NCBI GenBank assembly: GCA_902555945.1
Contig: CACDUS010000002.1
Coordinates: 1-64,000, forward strand
Origin: an uncultured Pelagibacteraceae bacterium
GTDB taxonomy: Bacteria; Pseudomonadota; Alphaproteobacteria; Pelagibacterales; Pelagibacteraceae
Reading direction: 5' to 3'
DNA length: 64,000 nt
Shown in pieces: positions 54,185-62,705 of this stretch. The notes below the pieces were generated by a model. It was not told the origin of the DNA. It made no database searches and saw only the letters and a program-made list of their open reading frames with translations. The stretch's first letter is position 1; each line of letters starts with the position of its first letter. Position numbers and translations under genes: made by a program.

Positions 54185-55147
54185 TTAAATGTTAGGAAAA
54201 AAACATTTATATTTTCTATTATCATTAATGGTTTCTGTAGGATTAGAATCTTTACATTTTTCAGTTTTATTTTCACACCTAGTATAAAATGAGCATCCTT
54301 TAGGTGGATTAATTGGATCAGGTAACTCTGTTTCAAATAAATTTTTAATTTCCATTTTTTGATTGATTTTTGGCACACTTTTTAAAAGTAAATTTGTGTA
54401 TGGGTGATAAGGTTTTTGAAATAATTCTTTAGCATCAGATTTTTCAACTATATCTCCAAAATACATAACCATTACTCTGTCACAAATGGCTTCTATTACT
54501 GCAAGATCATGACTAATTACAATGTAAGATAATTCAAATTTTTTTTGTAAATCGTTCAATAGATTTAATATTTGTGATTGAATCGAAACATCTAGAGCAG
54601 AAACTGGTTCATCTAAAATTATAATTTTAGCTTTTGAAAGTAATACTCTTGCAATACCAATTCTTTGAGCTTGACCTCCTGAAAATTCATGCGGGAAACG
54701 ATTTAAAAATTCTTCTTTTAAATTAACTTCTTTAATTATGGTTTTAATCTCTTTTTCAATCTCTTTTTCATCGAGCTTTCTAAGATATTTTAATGGTGCT
54801 GCTAAAGATTGATAGATTGTTTTTCTTGGATTGAGACTACTGATTGGGTCTTGGAACATGTATTGTATATGATTAGGCAATTCATGCTTTTTATAATTAT
54901 TTATGTCTTTTTCTTCTATCTTTACCTCACCAGAAGAAGGTGTAACTAATCCTGCTAACATTTTTGCTAATGTTGATTTACCACAGCCAGACTCTCCGAC
55001 AATCCCGAGCGATTCTTTCGATTTTAAATTAATATTAATATTGTTCACGGCTCTTAAATTTATTGATTGTTTATTAAATAACCCTTTATTTTTTGAATAA
55101 AATTTTGAGAGATTGTATGCAGATAAAATGTCCATTGTATTATTCAT
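54185..55147 (-). CDS. Dipeptide/oligopeptide ABC transporter ATP-binding protein (DppF/OppF type)
   Basis: About 320 residues from the ATG at 55147 (MNNTMDIL); MDIL at 55135 is an alternative. Walker A is GESGCGKST, Q-loop FQDPISSLNPR, signature SGGQAQRIGIARVL and Walker B IIILDEPVSALD. The C-terminal oligopeptide-type extension includes the four-Cys region CSFYTRCENKTEKC...KCFF typical of Fe-S-bearing Dpp/Opp ATPases. It is the last gene of the dpp-like unit and overlaps the DppC-DppD fusion. Confidence 0.9.
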   Translation of the reverse strand: MNNTMDILSAYNLSKFYSKNKGLFNKQSINLRAVNNININLKSKESLGIVGESGCGKSTLAKMLAGLVTPSSGEVKIEEKDINNYKKHELPNHIQYMFQDPISSLNPRKTIYQSLAAPLKYLRKLDEKEIEKEIKTIIKEVNLKEEFLNRFPHEFSGGQAQRIGIARVLLSKAKIIILDEPVSALDVSIQSQILNLLNDLQKKFELSYIVISHDLAVIEAICDRVMVMYFGDIVEKSDAKELFQKPYHPYTNLLLKSVPKINQKMEIKNLFETELPDPINPPKGCSFYTRCENKTEKCKDSNPTETINDNRKYKCFFPNI

Positions 55148-57002
55148 GAGGATATAAACACCTAACCTCACTATCTCCTTTCTGAACTATTTTGATATCT
55201 TCATTTAGGCAGTTATCTTTTTTAATTAAACATCGACTAGAAAATGAACATCCAATTTCTTTCTTATATGTAATTGATGGAGGACTACCTGATATCGTTG
55301 GAAGCTCTCTCTTACCAAATCCAATATGGGGAACACATTTCATCAACTGACTTGTATAAGGATGCCTTGGTTTGCTCATTATATTTTCTGTTTTACCTTC
55401 CTCAACGATTTGGCCTCCATACATTACAATTACCCGATCACAAATTTGTGAAACAACTCCAAAATCATGTGAAATAAATAAAACTGATAACCCTCTTTCT
55501 TTCCTTAAGGTATCCAGTAATAATAATATTTGAGCTTGGACTGTTACATCTAAAGCAGTTGTTGGTTCATCTGCAATAATTAATTCTGGATCATTAGTTA
55601 ATGCCATTGCAATTGAAATTCTTTGTCTCATCCCACCAGATAGTTCATGAGGATATGAATTCCATACATTTTCAATGTTAGGAATTTGAACTAGCTTTAA
55701 TAACTCTTTCCCTTTAAACGTGGCTTCTTTATTTTTTTGATGATTGTGTTCAATAAATGCTTCTTCAAGCTGTTTTCCAATCTTAATCAATGGATGTAGG
55801 GTAGAAAGAGGATCTTGGAAGATATATGAAATTTTATTTCCTCTTAACTCTCTAATTTGTTCATAGTTCATTTTTAAAATATCATCACCTTGAAATTTTA
55901 CTGATCCATCAACAATTACTCCTGGAGGAGAGGCAACAAGACAAGTAACTGATAATGCAGTTACCGATTTTCCTGAACCACTTTCACCAATTAATCCTAA
56001 ACATTCACCTTTTTTAATATCAAACGAAACATCTTTAGATGCTAGGTGTAATTTGTTATCAAATTCAAAAGCTGTAGTTAAATTTTGTACTGATAAAAAA
56101 GAATTGCTGTTATTTTTGACATTTTTATTTAATTTAATTTGTGTAACAGGCTGAGGTTTAACTAATTCTCCCTTACTTAATCTTGGATCTAACGCATCTC
56201 TAATACCATCACCAAATAAATTAACTCCAATAACAATTAAAAAAATCATAGCCCCAGGTACATATGATGTATGAGGATTTACAATTAGTGAACTTCTTCC
56301 TTCACCAAGCATTGAACCTAAATCAGCTTGTGGAGGTTGTGATCCTAAACCTAAAAAAGATAGACCAGCTGTCTCTAATATCATCCAGCCAACAGTTGTT
56401 GAAATTGTAACAACTATTACTGGAAGAATATTTGGAAAAATTTCATAAATAATAATTTTAAAATTACTCATCCCAGATAATCTTGCAGCATCAATGAATT
56501 CTTTGTTAGCAATCGTGACAGTGACACCTCTGATGTTTCTTGCAAAAAAAGGAATGTTAACTAAAGCAACTGCAATCATAGCATTGAAAAGACCTGGTCC
56601 TAAAACGGCAACTATTGCAAGTGCTAACAAAATATAAGGAAATGCCATCAATACATCTATGATACGCATAATAACGTTGTCAGTTTTATTTCCATAAAAC
56701 CCAGCAATAGTTCCAAGTATTGATCCAATGGTTGCAGAAATCAAAGCTGCTGATATTCCAACCAATAAACTTAATCTAGTTCCCCATAATAATCTTGATA
56801 ACAAGTCTCTACCTAAGTGGTCTGTACCCAGCAAATATCCTTCTGAAAAAGGTAAAAGAAATCTGTCACTAGTTTTAATGACATCAGGATCTTTTAATGG
56901 CAACAAAGGGCTTAAAAATGAAACTACAAAAATAATTACTAATAAAATCCCGCCAAATAAAGCAAGTTTATTTCTTGAAATTAATTTTAAAAAATTAATC
57001 AT
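55140..57002 (-). CDS. Fused ABC permease-ATPase (DppC-DppD type)
   Basis: A 620-residue fusion. Residues 1-~285 are a DppC/OppC permease: LGTDHLGRDLLSRLLWGTRLSL, the EAA-like DAARLSGMSNFKIIIYEIFPN and about six helices. After a ~25-residue Lys/Asn/Ser linker, residues ~305-620 are a DppD-type ATPase with GESGSGKS, SGGMRQRISIAMAL, DEPTTALD and a C-terminal Cys cluster (CSFSSRCLIKKDNC...RCLYP). The reading frame is continuous, with no sign of a sequencing join. The fusion fixes one permease to one ATPase; DppB and DppF complete the complex. Confidence 0.92.
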   Translation of the reverse strand: MINFLKLISRNKLALFGGILLVIIFVVSFLSPLLPLKDPDVIKTSDRFLLPFSEGYLLGTDHLGRDLLSRLLWGTRLSLLVGISAALISATIGSILGTIAGFYGNKTDNVIMRIIDVLMAFPYILLALAIVAVLGPGLFNAMIAVALVNIPFFARNIRGVTVTIANKEFIDAARLSGMSNFKIIIYEIFPNILPVIVVTISTTVGWMILETAGLSFLGLGSQPPQADLGSMLGEGRSSLIVNPHTSYVPGAMIFLIVIGVNLFGDGIRDALDPRLSKGELVKPQPVTQIKLNKNVKNNSNSFLSVQNLTTAFEFDNKLHLASKDVSFDIKKGECLGLIGESGSGKSVTALSVTCLVASPPGVIVDGSVKFQGDDILKMNYEQIRELRGNKISYIFQDPLSTLHPLIKIGKQLEEAFIEHNHQKNKEATFKGKELLKLVQIPNIENVWNSYPHELSGGMRQRISIAMALTNDPELIIADEPTTALDVTVQAQILLLLDTLRKERGLSVLFISHDFGVVSQICDRVIVMYGGQIVEEGKTENIMSKPRHPYTSQLMKCVPHIGFGKRELPTISGSPPSITYKKEIGCSFSSRCLIKKDNCLNEDIKIVQKGDSEVRCLYPHE

Positions 57003-57940
57003 TTAATCCTTGGATCTAAATATCTTTGTAACAAATCAACTGCGATATTGAATAATACATAACAAGCAGCAACAAACATGACGCCACCTTGAACAAGTAA
57101 AATATCTCTTTTTAAAATTGCATCGACCAACATCCTTCCAACACCCGGCCATTGAAAAACAATTTCAATAAAAACAGATCCAGATAAAACAAATCCAGCT
57201 TGTAAACCTAAAATTGGAAGAATAGTGACAATTGCAATTCTTAAAACATGTTTGAAAAGTACATTTCCTTCTCTAACTCCTTTAGCTCTTGCTGTTCTAA
57301 TATAATCTTGTCTAAGTATTTCTAAAACAGAGTTTCTAGTTATTCTTGCAACTACCCCAGTTGCAACTAATGCCAGTGCTATTGCAGGCATGATTAAATG
57401 ATGAATTAGATCTAAAAAATCACCTCCACCATAAATTGCATACATTCCTGATACAGGGAGCCATTGAAGATTAACTGCAAATAATAAAATCATCATCATT
57501 CCTAAAAAAAATGATGGCAATGAAATTCCAGTTAAAACAGTAAAAGTGATTATCTTATCTGTAATGGTGTATTGTTTAAATGCAGAGATTGTTCCAATTA
57601 AAACCCCTACAACAGAACATAAAATAAAAGCAGTTCCTGATAAAATTAATGTAGCATTAAATCTTTCTAAAATTTCATCTAATACAGGACGATTAAGAGC
57701 AAACGATCTTCCAAGATCACCTTGAACTAAATTGCCGAGCCAAATGAAATATCTTTGAATTAATCCCTTATCTAAACCAAGTTGTTCATTAAGAAGTTTT
57801 ACATTTTCAGGTGTTGCATATGAACCAAGTATTGCTGTTGCAGGATCACCAGGAATAAGTGAAATAATAAAAAAAACTATAATTGTAATACCCAAAAGTA
57901 CTGGAATTGCAGATAGTAATCTTTGAATGAAATAATTCAT
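56999..57940 (-). CDS. dppB: Dipeptide-type ABC transporter permease (DppB)
   Basis: A 313-residue inner-membrane permease with about six helices. It opens MNYFIQRLLSAIPVLLGITIIVFF, has the DppB GDLGRSFALNRPV loop and an EAA region RTARAKGVREGNVLFKHVLRIA, and ends DLLQRYLDPRIK. It overlaps the DppC-DppD fusion by 4 bp and is separated from dppA by a strong hairpin. Substrate could be di- or oligopeptides, or peptide-like N-carbamoyl compounds given the neighbouring hydrolase. Confidence 0.92.
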   Translation of the reverse strand: MNYFIQRLLSAIPVLLGITIIVFFIISLIPGDPATAILGSYATPENVKLLNEQLGLDKGLIQRYFIWLGNLVQGDLGRSFALNRPVLDEILERFNATLILSGTAFILCSVVGVLIGTISAFKQYTITDKIITFTVLTGISLPSFFLGMMMILLFAVNLQWLPVSGMYAIYGGGDFLDLIHHLIMPAIALALVATGVVARITRNSVLEILRQDYIRTARAKGVREGNVLFKHVLRIAIVTILPILGLQAGFVLSGSVFIEIVFQWPGVGRMLVDAILKRDILLVQGGVMFVAACYVLFNIAVDLLQRYLDPRIK

Positions 57941-57947
57941 AATAATA

Positions 57948-57971
57948 CCCTAGGCTTTTTTAAGCCTAGGG
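57948..57971 (-). other. Strong intercistronic stem-loop between dppA and dppB
   Basis: ccctaggctt and aagcctaggg form a perfect 10-bp stem with a 4-nt loop, between the dppA stop and the dppB ATG on the minus strand. No T-run follows on that strand, so it is likely an mRNA 3'-end stabiliser/processing site or weak attenuator. Confidence 0.8.
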
Positions 57972-57995
57972 CAACTATTATAATTCTTAACTTTT

Positions 57996-59570
57996 TTATT
58001 TTTTCTTAACGTCTTTTAATAAAAGCAAGAATGAAGGTTGAAGTGAAAAATTACTCACTTTGTTGCTAGTAACTGCGTTTTGTTTCCAGTTAGCAACAAA
58101 TACCCATGGAGCATCTTCTTGAACAATTTCTTGCATCTTTTTATACAATTTTGCTCTTTCCTTTTGGTTAGTAGATGATCTTGCTTTATTTAAAAGTTCA
58201 TCAACTTCAGGGTTTGAATAATATCCAGAGTTAAATCCTCCTTTATCTGGCCAAGATTCTGTTCTAAGTGCCAAGAAAGGAAGTGTATCAGGATCGTTGG
58301 TCATCCATGCCATTTCTGCCATGTCTGCTTTTCCTTCTAAACCTGGGTTTACTTCACCTAAGAACGAGTTCCATTCAAAAGTTTTGATTTCAACATCAAA
58401 ACCTACAGCTTTAAGATCTGCTTGTATTGCAGTTCCCATTGCAACAGGATCTAACATTCCAGAACCACCTTCAGTAACATAGAAAGTAAGTTTTGCACCC
58501 TCAACACCTGCTTCTTTAATTAAAGCTTTAGCTTTAGCAGGGTCATAAGGATATGGTTGTAAACTATTGTTATACGCCCAAGCAAATGCAGGAGGTGTTG
58601 GTCCAGCAGCTATCGCAGCTGTTCCTTCTAACACGTCATTTACAATTGCTTGTTTGTTAATTGCATAGTTAGCAGCTTGTCTTACTTTCTTATTAGCAAA
58701 AGGACCTTCTTTTGCATTTAAGATCAAGAACCAAACGTGAGGTCCAGCTTGTTCAACTACGCTAAATTTACTTCCACTAAATTTACTTAATGATGCAGGA
58801 GGAACTTCAACCATCATGTCAATTCCACCTGAAAGCATTTCAGCAACTCTAGTGTTAGCATCAGTTATAGGTCTAAAAACAACTGCGTCTGTTCCAGCTT
58901 TTCCATCCCAATAACCAGAATTTTTGTCTACAACAACTCTTTCATTTGATTTCCATTCATTAAATTTGAATGCACCAGTACCAGAAGGATTTCTTCCAAA
59001 ATCTTTTCCGTGTTTTTTAACACTTGCTGGTGAAACAATTAAACCTGTTGGATACGCTAAGTTAGATAAAAAAGGAGCGTAAGGCTCATTCAATGTAAAC
59101 TTAACAGTATTAGCATTTACTACATCAACTGATTTGATTGCTGAAAAAAAGAAAGATAGCGGGAAAGGTCCTGTATTGTGATAAGGATGATCTTTGTTTA
59201 ACATTCTATCAAAGTTAAACTTCACAGCATCAGCATTAAAGTCTGATCCATCATGAAACTTAATTCCTGATCTTAAATTGAATGTATAAACTGTTCCGTC
59301 GCTACTAATGTCCCAACTTTTTGCTAGAGCTGGTTCGACTTCTAATTTTCCGTCTGTATATCTTACAAGTCCATCATAGATATTCATAACTATTCTAAAG
59401 TCATTTACAGCCGTAACTGTACTTGGATCTAAAGATTTAGGTTCAGCTATTTGACCAACAACTAAAGTTTTAGCGTTAGCTGTTACAGCAAAACCAGTTA
59501 TGAATATTAATGATAAAAGACTAATAAAAAGTTTTCTTAACTTTTTAACATGTTCTCTGTATTTTAACAT
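57996..59570 (-). CDS. dppA: Peptide-type ABC transporter substrate-binding protein (DppA)
   Basis: A family 5 (SBP_bac_5) binding protein of about 524 residues from the ATG at 59570, which has gagagaggg as Shine-Dalgarno; the track's start 45 bp upstream is rejected. Signal peptide ~1-33 ends VTANAKT. Family features: GQIAEPKSLDPSTVTAVND, YTFNLRSGIKFHDGSDFNADAVKFNFDRM and RQAANYAINKQAIVND. It captures the substrate in the periplasm for the permeases downstream. High Ala/Gly content compared with neighbours suggests strong expression. Confidence 0.93.
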   Translation of the reverse strand: MLKYREHVKKLRKLFISLLSLIFITGFAVTANAKTLVVGQIAEPKSLDPSTVTAVNDFRIVMNIYDGLVRYTDGKLEVEPALAKSWDISSDGTVYTFNLRSGIKFHDGSDFNADAVKFNFDRMLNKDHPYHNTGPFPLSFFFSAIKSVDVVNANTVKFTLNEPYAPFLSNLAYPTGLIVSPASVKKHGKDFGRNPSGTGAFKFNEWKSNERVVVDKNSGYWDGKAGTDAVVFRPITDANTRVAEMLSGGIDMMVEVPPASLSKFSGSKFSVVEQAGPHVWFLILNAKEGPFANKKVRQAANYAINKQAIVNDVLEGTAAIAAGPTPPAFAWAYNNSLQPYPYDPAKAKALIKEAGVEGAKLTFYVTEGGSGMLDPVAMGTAIQADLKAVGFDVEIKTFEWNSFLGEVNPGLEGKADMAEMAWMTNDPDTLPFLALRTESWPDKGGFNSGYYSNPEVDELLNKARSSTNQKERAKLYKKMQEIVQEDAPWVFVANWKQNAVTSNKVSNFSLQPSFLLLLKDVKKK

Positions 59571-59714
59571 TATACCCTCTCTCTGTTTTATATTTATTAT
59601 TAGAAATGGTAACAATTGATAAATTTTAGTTCAATTAAAGATTTGATTGTTTTGGTTTTTACTGATTAAAAAACTATAAAAATTAGAAAAAATTTGTAGT
59701 AGATTATTGATTAT

Positions 59715-60350
59715 ATGACATTTTCAATTTTAGCGAGAAATCCAAAAACTGGAGAAATAGGAGGAGCGGCAGCAACAGGAAATCTTTGTGTTGGAGGATG
59801 GGTTTTAAGAGGAGATATAAAAAAGGGTGTTACAGCTTCTCAAGGATTTTATCCTAGTACAATATGGGGAGAGAGTATTCTAAACAATTTGAATAGATTT
59901 TCACCAATTACAGCGACAAATAAAGTGATTAAAAATGATAAGAATAAACATTTTAGACAAGTTTCTTGCTTAAACTTATCAGGTAACGGATTTTCATTTT
60001 CAGGAAAAAAAAATATTAATTATTGTAATCATGTAGTTTTGCCTAATTTGGTTGTAAGTGGAAATATGCTAAAGAATGATAAGGTAATAGATAAAATTGT
60101 AGATAATTTTAAATTAAAAGATGAGCCACTAGCAAATACACTTCTAGAAGCGCTTAAAATAGGTAAAAAGTTTGGCAGTGATAAGAGAGGTTTAATGTCC
60201 GCTGCATTATTAGTTTTTAAAAAAAACAATCCACTATTAAATATAAGAGTAGACTATGATACAAATCCATTATTAAAACTAGAACAAATTTTAAAAATGA
60301 CTAATAAAAAAAAATATAAAGCGTGGTTAAAAAAACTTCCAACTAAATAA
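59715..60350 (+). CDS. DUF1028 family (Ntn-hydrolase-like) protein
   Basis: A 211-residue protein with the DUF1028 opening MTFSILARNPKTGEIGGAAATG, in which the residue after Met or a near Ser/Thr may serve as nucleophile, and a middle SQGFYPSTIWGESIL. It is classed as an uncharacterised Ntn-hydrolase, presumably cleaving amides. It directly precedes the M20 hydrolase with no gap and diverges from the dpp operon, so it probably acts on imported peptide-like or ureido compounds. Its exact reaction is unknown. Confidence 0.85.
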   Translation: MTFSILARNPKTGEIGGAAATGNLCVGGWVLRGDIKKGVTASQGFYPSTIWGESILNNLNRFSPITATNKVIKNDKNKHFRQVSCLNLSGNGFSFSGKKNINYCNHVVLPNLVVSGNMLKNDKVIDKIVDNFKLKDEPLANTLLEALKIGKKFGSDKRGLMSAALLVFKKNNPLLNIRVDYDTNPLLKLEQILKMTNKKKYKAWLKKLPTK

Positions 60351-61556
60351 ATGATTATACAAAATTACATAGAAAAAATTGCAAAGTGCTCAAAACCTGC
60401 AGAAGGGGTGACCAGGTTACCTTTTACTAAAGAACATTATTCTGCAAACAATCTTTTAAAGCAATGGATGAGTGATGCGGGATTAAAAATTAGTTTAGAT
60501 GCAGCAGGAACTTTAATTGGTAAATACGTCAGTCCTAAAAAAGATGCTAAAACTTTATTGATAGGTTCACATCAAGATAGTGGTTACAACTCTGGAAGAT
60601 ATGATGGTATCATGGGCGTGATACTTCCAATTTTAGCTTTAAAAGTATTAAAGAAAAAAAAAATTATTCTTCCTTATAATGTAGAAATTTTAGCTTTTGC
60701 AGATGAAGAAGGTGTTAGATTTCCAACAGCGTTGATGGGACCAAGATCATTAGCAGGAACATTTAACAAAAAAGATTTAAAACTTAAAGATAAAAATAAT
60801 ATTTCTATTGGACAAGCTTTAAAAAGTTTTGGATGCAATCCATTAAAAATTAGTTCATTAAAAAGAAACAAAAAAGATTTATTAGGTTTTTTTGAAGTTC
60901 ATATTGAACAAGGACCAGTTTTAGAAAGTAAAAACTTAGCAGTTGGAATAGTGAATGGTATTTCTGGAATATCTAGATTTAAACTTGAAATCGAAGGTTA
61001 TGCTTCTCATGCAGGTACCACTCCAATGCATCTTAGAAAAGATTCATTAGCAGCAACTGCAGAAGTTATAAACGCTGTAGAAAATTTAGCAAAAAAAAAT
61101 AAAAACTTTTTAGCAACAATGGCATCAATTGAGAATAAACCGAATAGTGTAAACGCTATTCCAGCAAAATCTTTATCATTTGTAGAATGTAGAAGTGTCG
61201 ATGATAAAAAAAGAAAAAAAGTTGAAAAAGAGATTTCCAAAAAAATTCAGCTAATTTGTAAGAAAAGAGGTCTTAAATTTAATTTAAACAAAACTTATGA
61301 CCAAGGTGCTGTTAGTTGTGATAAGAAAATGATGAGTAAACTTAAAAAATCATTTCAAAATTTAAAACTAAATCCGTTTGTATTGATGTCAGGAGCAACA
61401 CATGATGCATCAGCAATGTCTGACTTATGTCCTATTTCAATGCTTTTTGTAAGAAGTCAAAAAGGTTTAAGTCATAATCCAAAAGAATTTACTATCGAGA
61501 AGGATATGCAAATAGCAGTCAAAGTTATTGAAAAGTTTTTAATTAATTTTAATTAA
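60351..61556 (+). CDS. M20-family N-carbamoyl-amino-acid hydrolase/allantoate amidohydrolase-type enzyme
   Basis: A 401-residue Zn amidohydrolase of the carbamoylase (hydantoinase/carbamoylase) subgroup. Metal ligands by pattern: H74 in GSHQDS, D85 in GRYDGIMG, E119/E120 in FADEEGVRF, H184 in FEVHIEQGP and a late His in LSHNPKEF; GATHDASAMS is also typical. The lid/dimer domain starts near residue 205 (GYASHAGTTPM). It should release ammonia and/or CO2 from N-carbamoyl or ureido acids. The start lies right after the DUF1028 stop. Which substrate (allantoate, N-carbamoyl amino acid, ureidopropionate) cannot be told. Confidence 0.88.
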   Translation: MIIQNYIEKIAKCSKPAEGVTRLPFTKEHYSANNLLKQWMSDAGLKISLDAAGTLIGKYVSPKKDAKTLLIGSHQDSGYNSGRYDGIMGVILPILALKVLKKKKIILPYNVEILAFADEEGVRFPTALMGPRSLAGTFNKKDLKLKDKNNISIGQALKSFGCNPLKISSLKRNKKDLLGFFEVHIEQGPVLESKNLAVGIVNGISGISRFKLEIEGYASHAGTTPMHLRKDSLAATAEVINAVENLAKKNKNFLATMASIENKPNSVNAIPAKSLSFVECRSVDDKKRKKVEKEISKKIQLICKKRGLKFNLNKTYDQGAVSCDKKMMSKLKKSFQNLKLNPFVLMSGATHDASAMSDLCPISMLFVRSQKGLSHNPKEFTIEKDMQIAVKVIEKFLINFN

Positions 61557-61657
61557 TCAAAAAAAAATACAGATATTTACAGTCTTTAAAAATAAAAATT
61601 AAACTATTCTATTTCAATTGCTTTGAAAAATATTTCTAAAAAGAATTATAATTTGTG

Positions 61658-61697
61658 AATCTATCGGTTTCTAATAGGTATTAAAAATATCGGATCT
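61658..61697. repeat. TCGGT-box repeat, copy R3
   Basis: aatctatcggt, then ataggt 11 bp later and atcgga 15 bp after that. It shares tgtgaa/atctatcggtttct with R1 and lies about 60 bp from the truncated tRNA copy, mirroring R1's position about 120 bp from the intact tRNA. Confidence 0.55.
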
Positions 61698-61756
61698 TTT
61701 TTGTTCAAATTATGCTAGTGTTTACTTGATGTTAAATGCGTTGAAGATGAAGTCTT

Positions 61757-61800
61757 TTGATTACAAATCAATTGCTCTACCAGCTGAGCTACAAGGGCAT
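61757..61800 (-). pseudogene. Truncated tRNA-Thr (5' half only), second att-like repeat copy
   Basis: The 44 bases equal 52045-52088. On the minus strand they give the tRNA 5' end, D arm, and anticodon stem-loop through most of its 3' strand, then diverge; variable loop, T arm and acceptor 3' strand are absent. It lies 31 bp after rlmB in the same orientation, the likely original position of the tRNA 5' end before island insertion. Confidence 0.88.
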
Positions 61801-61831
61801 GCGCAATAATTATTAAGTATTTATCAAATAA

Positions 61832-62575
61832 TTAACTCTTTTTTTTTAGATAACTTAAATGATGAAATACAATTGCTGCACTATTAGATATGTTTAAGCT
61901 TTCTACTCTCTCGCTTATATCTATTTTAACTAAAAAATCTGCATATTTGGAAGTGTGTTGATGCATACCAAAACCTTCAGATCCAAATACAAGGATATTA
62001 TTTCCTTTCCATTCTACATTAGTAAAATTCTTTTTTCCATTTCCATCAAAACCATATACCCAGAAATTTTTATCTTTTAAGTTTTTCAAAGTTGAATTGA
62101 TATTTGATACCTGAAATATATTCATATACTCAATAGCTCCACTTGCAGCTTTATACATAAGTTTACTTTCACTAGGAAAATTTCTTTCTTTAATCAAAAT
62201 GCCATCAATATCAAATGAAGCTGCACTTCTAATTAAGGATCCTATATTTCTAGGATCTGTTACACCATCTAAACAAACTAGTGTTATGTCGATTTTTTCT
62301 TTTATAAATTCTTTCAGGATTGGCTTTTCGAGGTGCTCTATTTCAGCAACATAACCTTGGTGGAGTAAATTTTCTTTAGTACTGTATTTGTCTAACTCTT
62401 TTTTAGTTTTGAAATATACTTTTACATCATTTAATAAATTTTTATTTGGATTTTTTCTGTGGATATTTTTTTTACTTTCTTCCGTTAGAAACACTCTTAA
62501 AACCTTTCTTTTTGGATTTTTAAGAGCTTCCATTACAGCATGTTGACCAATGATGAAAAAAGATGATTTATTCAT
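61832..62575 (-). CDS. rlmB: 23S rRNA 2'-O-ribose methyltransferase, RlmB/TrmH family
   Basis: A 247-residue SPOUT methyltransferase with an N-terminal L30e-like substrate domain (FFIIGQHAVMEALKNPKRKVLRVFL). Motif 1 is DGVTDPRNIGSLIRSAASF, motif 2 is LVFGSEGFGM, motif 3 is SLNISNSAAIVFHHL. It methylates a guanosine of 23S rRNA by family analogy (G2251). The truncated tRNA-Thr follows on the same strand; it diverges from the tRNA-Tyr/tRNA-Gly/tuf unit. Confidence 0.9.
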   Translation of the reverse strand: MNKSSFFIIGQHAVMEALKNPKRKVLRVFLTEESKKNIHRKNPNKNLLNDVKVYFKTKKELDKYSTKENLLHQGYVAEIEHLEKPILKEFIKEKIDITLVCLDGVTDPRNIGSLIRSAASFDIDGILIKERNFPSESKLMYKAASGAIEYMNIFQVSNINSTLKNLKDKNFWVYGFDGNGKKNFTNVEWKGNNILVFGSEGFGMHQHTSKYADFLVKIDISERVESLNISNSAAIVFHHLSYLKKKS

Positions 62576-62629
62576 AAAATTTCCACTATTTTACACGTTT
62601 TTTTCAATATTTTCTCATTAAAACACGTG

Positions 62630-62657
62630 TTGCATTTAGGTAAATAAAATATATAAA
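62630..62657 (+). promoter_or_regulatory. Promoter for tRNA-Tyr/tRNA-Gly/tuf
   Basis: ttgcat and tataaa are separated by 16 bp in the 130-bp region between rlmB and tRNA-Tyr. Start of transcription would fall near 62664, about 40 nt before tRNA-Tyr. The palindrome acacgtgt overlaps the upstream edge of the -35. Confidence 0.6.
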
Positions 62658-62686
62658 ACGCATGTTGTTTGAAGCTTTATTGAACA

Positions 62687-62702
62687 AGGGGACACTTCCC
62701 CT
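62687..62702 (+). other. Leader hairpin immediately 5' of tRNA-Tyr
   Basis: aggggacacttcccct forms a perfect 6-bp stem with a cact loop, ending 3 nt before the first base of tRNA-Tyr, so it would sit at the RNase P cleavage site of the precursor. Confidence 0.55.
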
Positions 62703-62705
62703 AAG

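Larger units (their letters stand above)
52045..61800. mobile_element. Putative tRNA-Thr-bounded genomic island (about 9.7 kb)
   Basis: The limits are a 44-bp perfect direct repeat: the 5' half of the intact tRNA-Thr and a truncated copy next to rlmB. Contents are an NrdR-like zinc-ribbon gene, four tiny genes, a DppABCDF-type transporter, DUF1028 and an M20 hydrolase. TCGGT-box repeats occur at 52.2, 54.1 and 61.66 kb. No integrase, transposase or phage structural gene is seen, so it may be a decayed or satellite-type element mobilised in trans. The middle repeat splits it into a 1.9-kb small-gene part and a 7.5-kb cargo part. Confidence 0.65.
61557..61831. other. Non-coding right end of the island
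   Basis: About 275 bp with no convincing ORF. It holds the T/A-rich tail after the M20 gene, TCGGT-box repeat R3, an unremarkable 60-bp stretch, the truncated tRNA-Thr copy, and 31 bp before the rlmB stop. Confidence 0.7.

Noticed and set aside
54175-54378. 67-residue minus-strand ORF
   Set aside because: Out-of-frame shadow of the end of the DppF-type ATPase.
56090-56180. Sequencing frameshift creating the DppC-DppD fusion
   Set aside because: The frame is continuous through a plausible polar linker and both domains are complete, so a real fusion is simpler.
61757-61800. A second functional tRNA-Thr
   Set aside because: Only the 5' half is present; no T arm or acceptor 3' strand follows.
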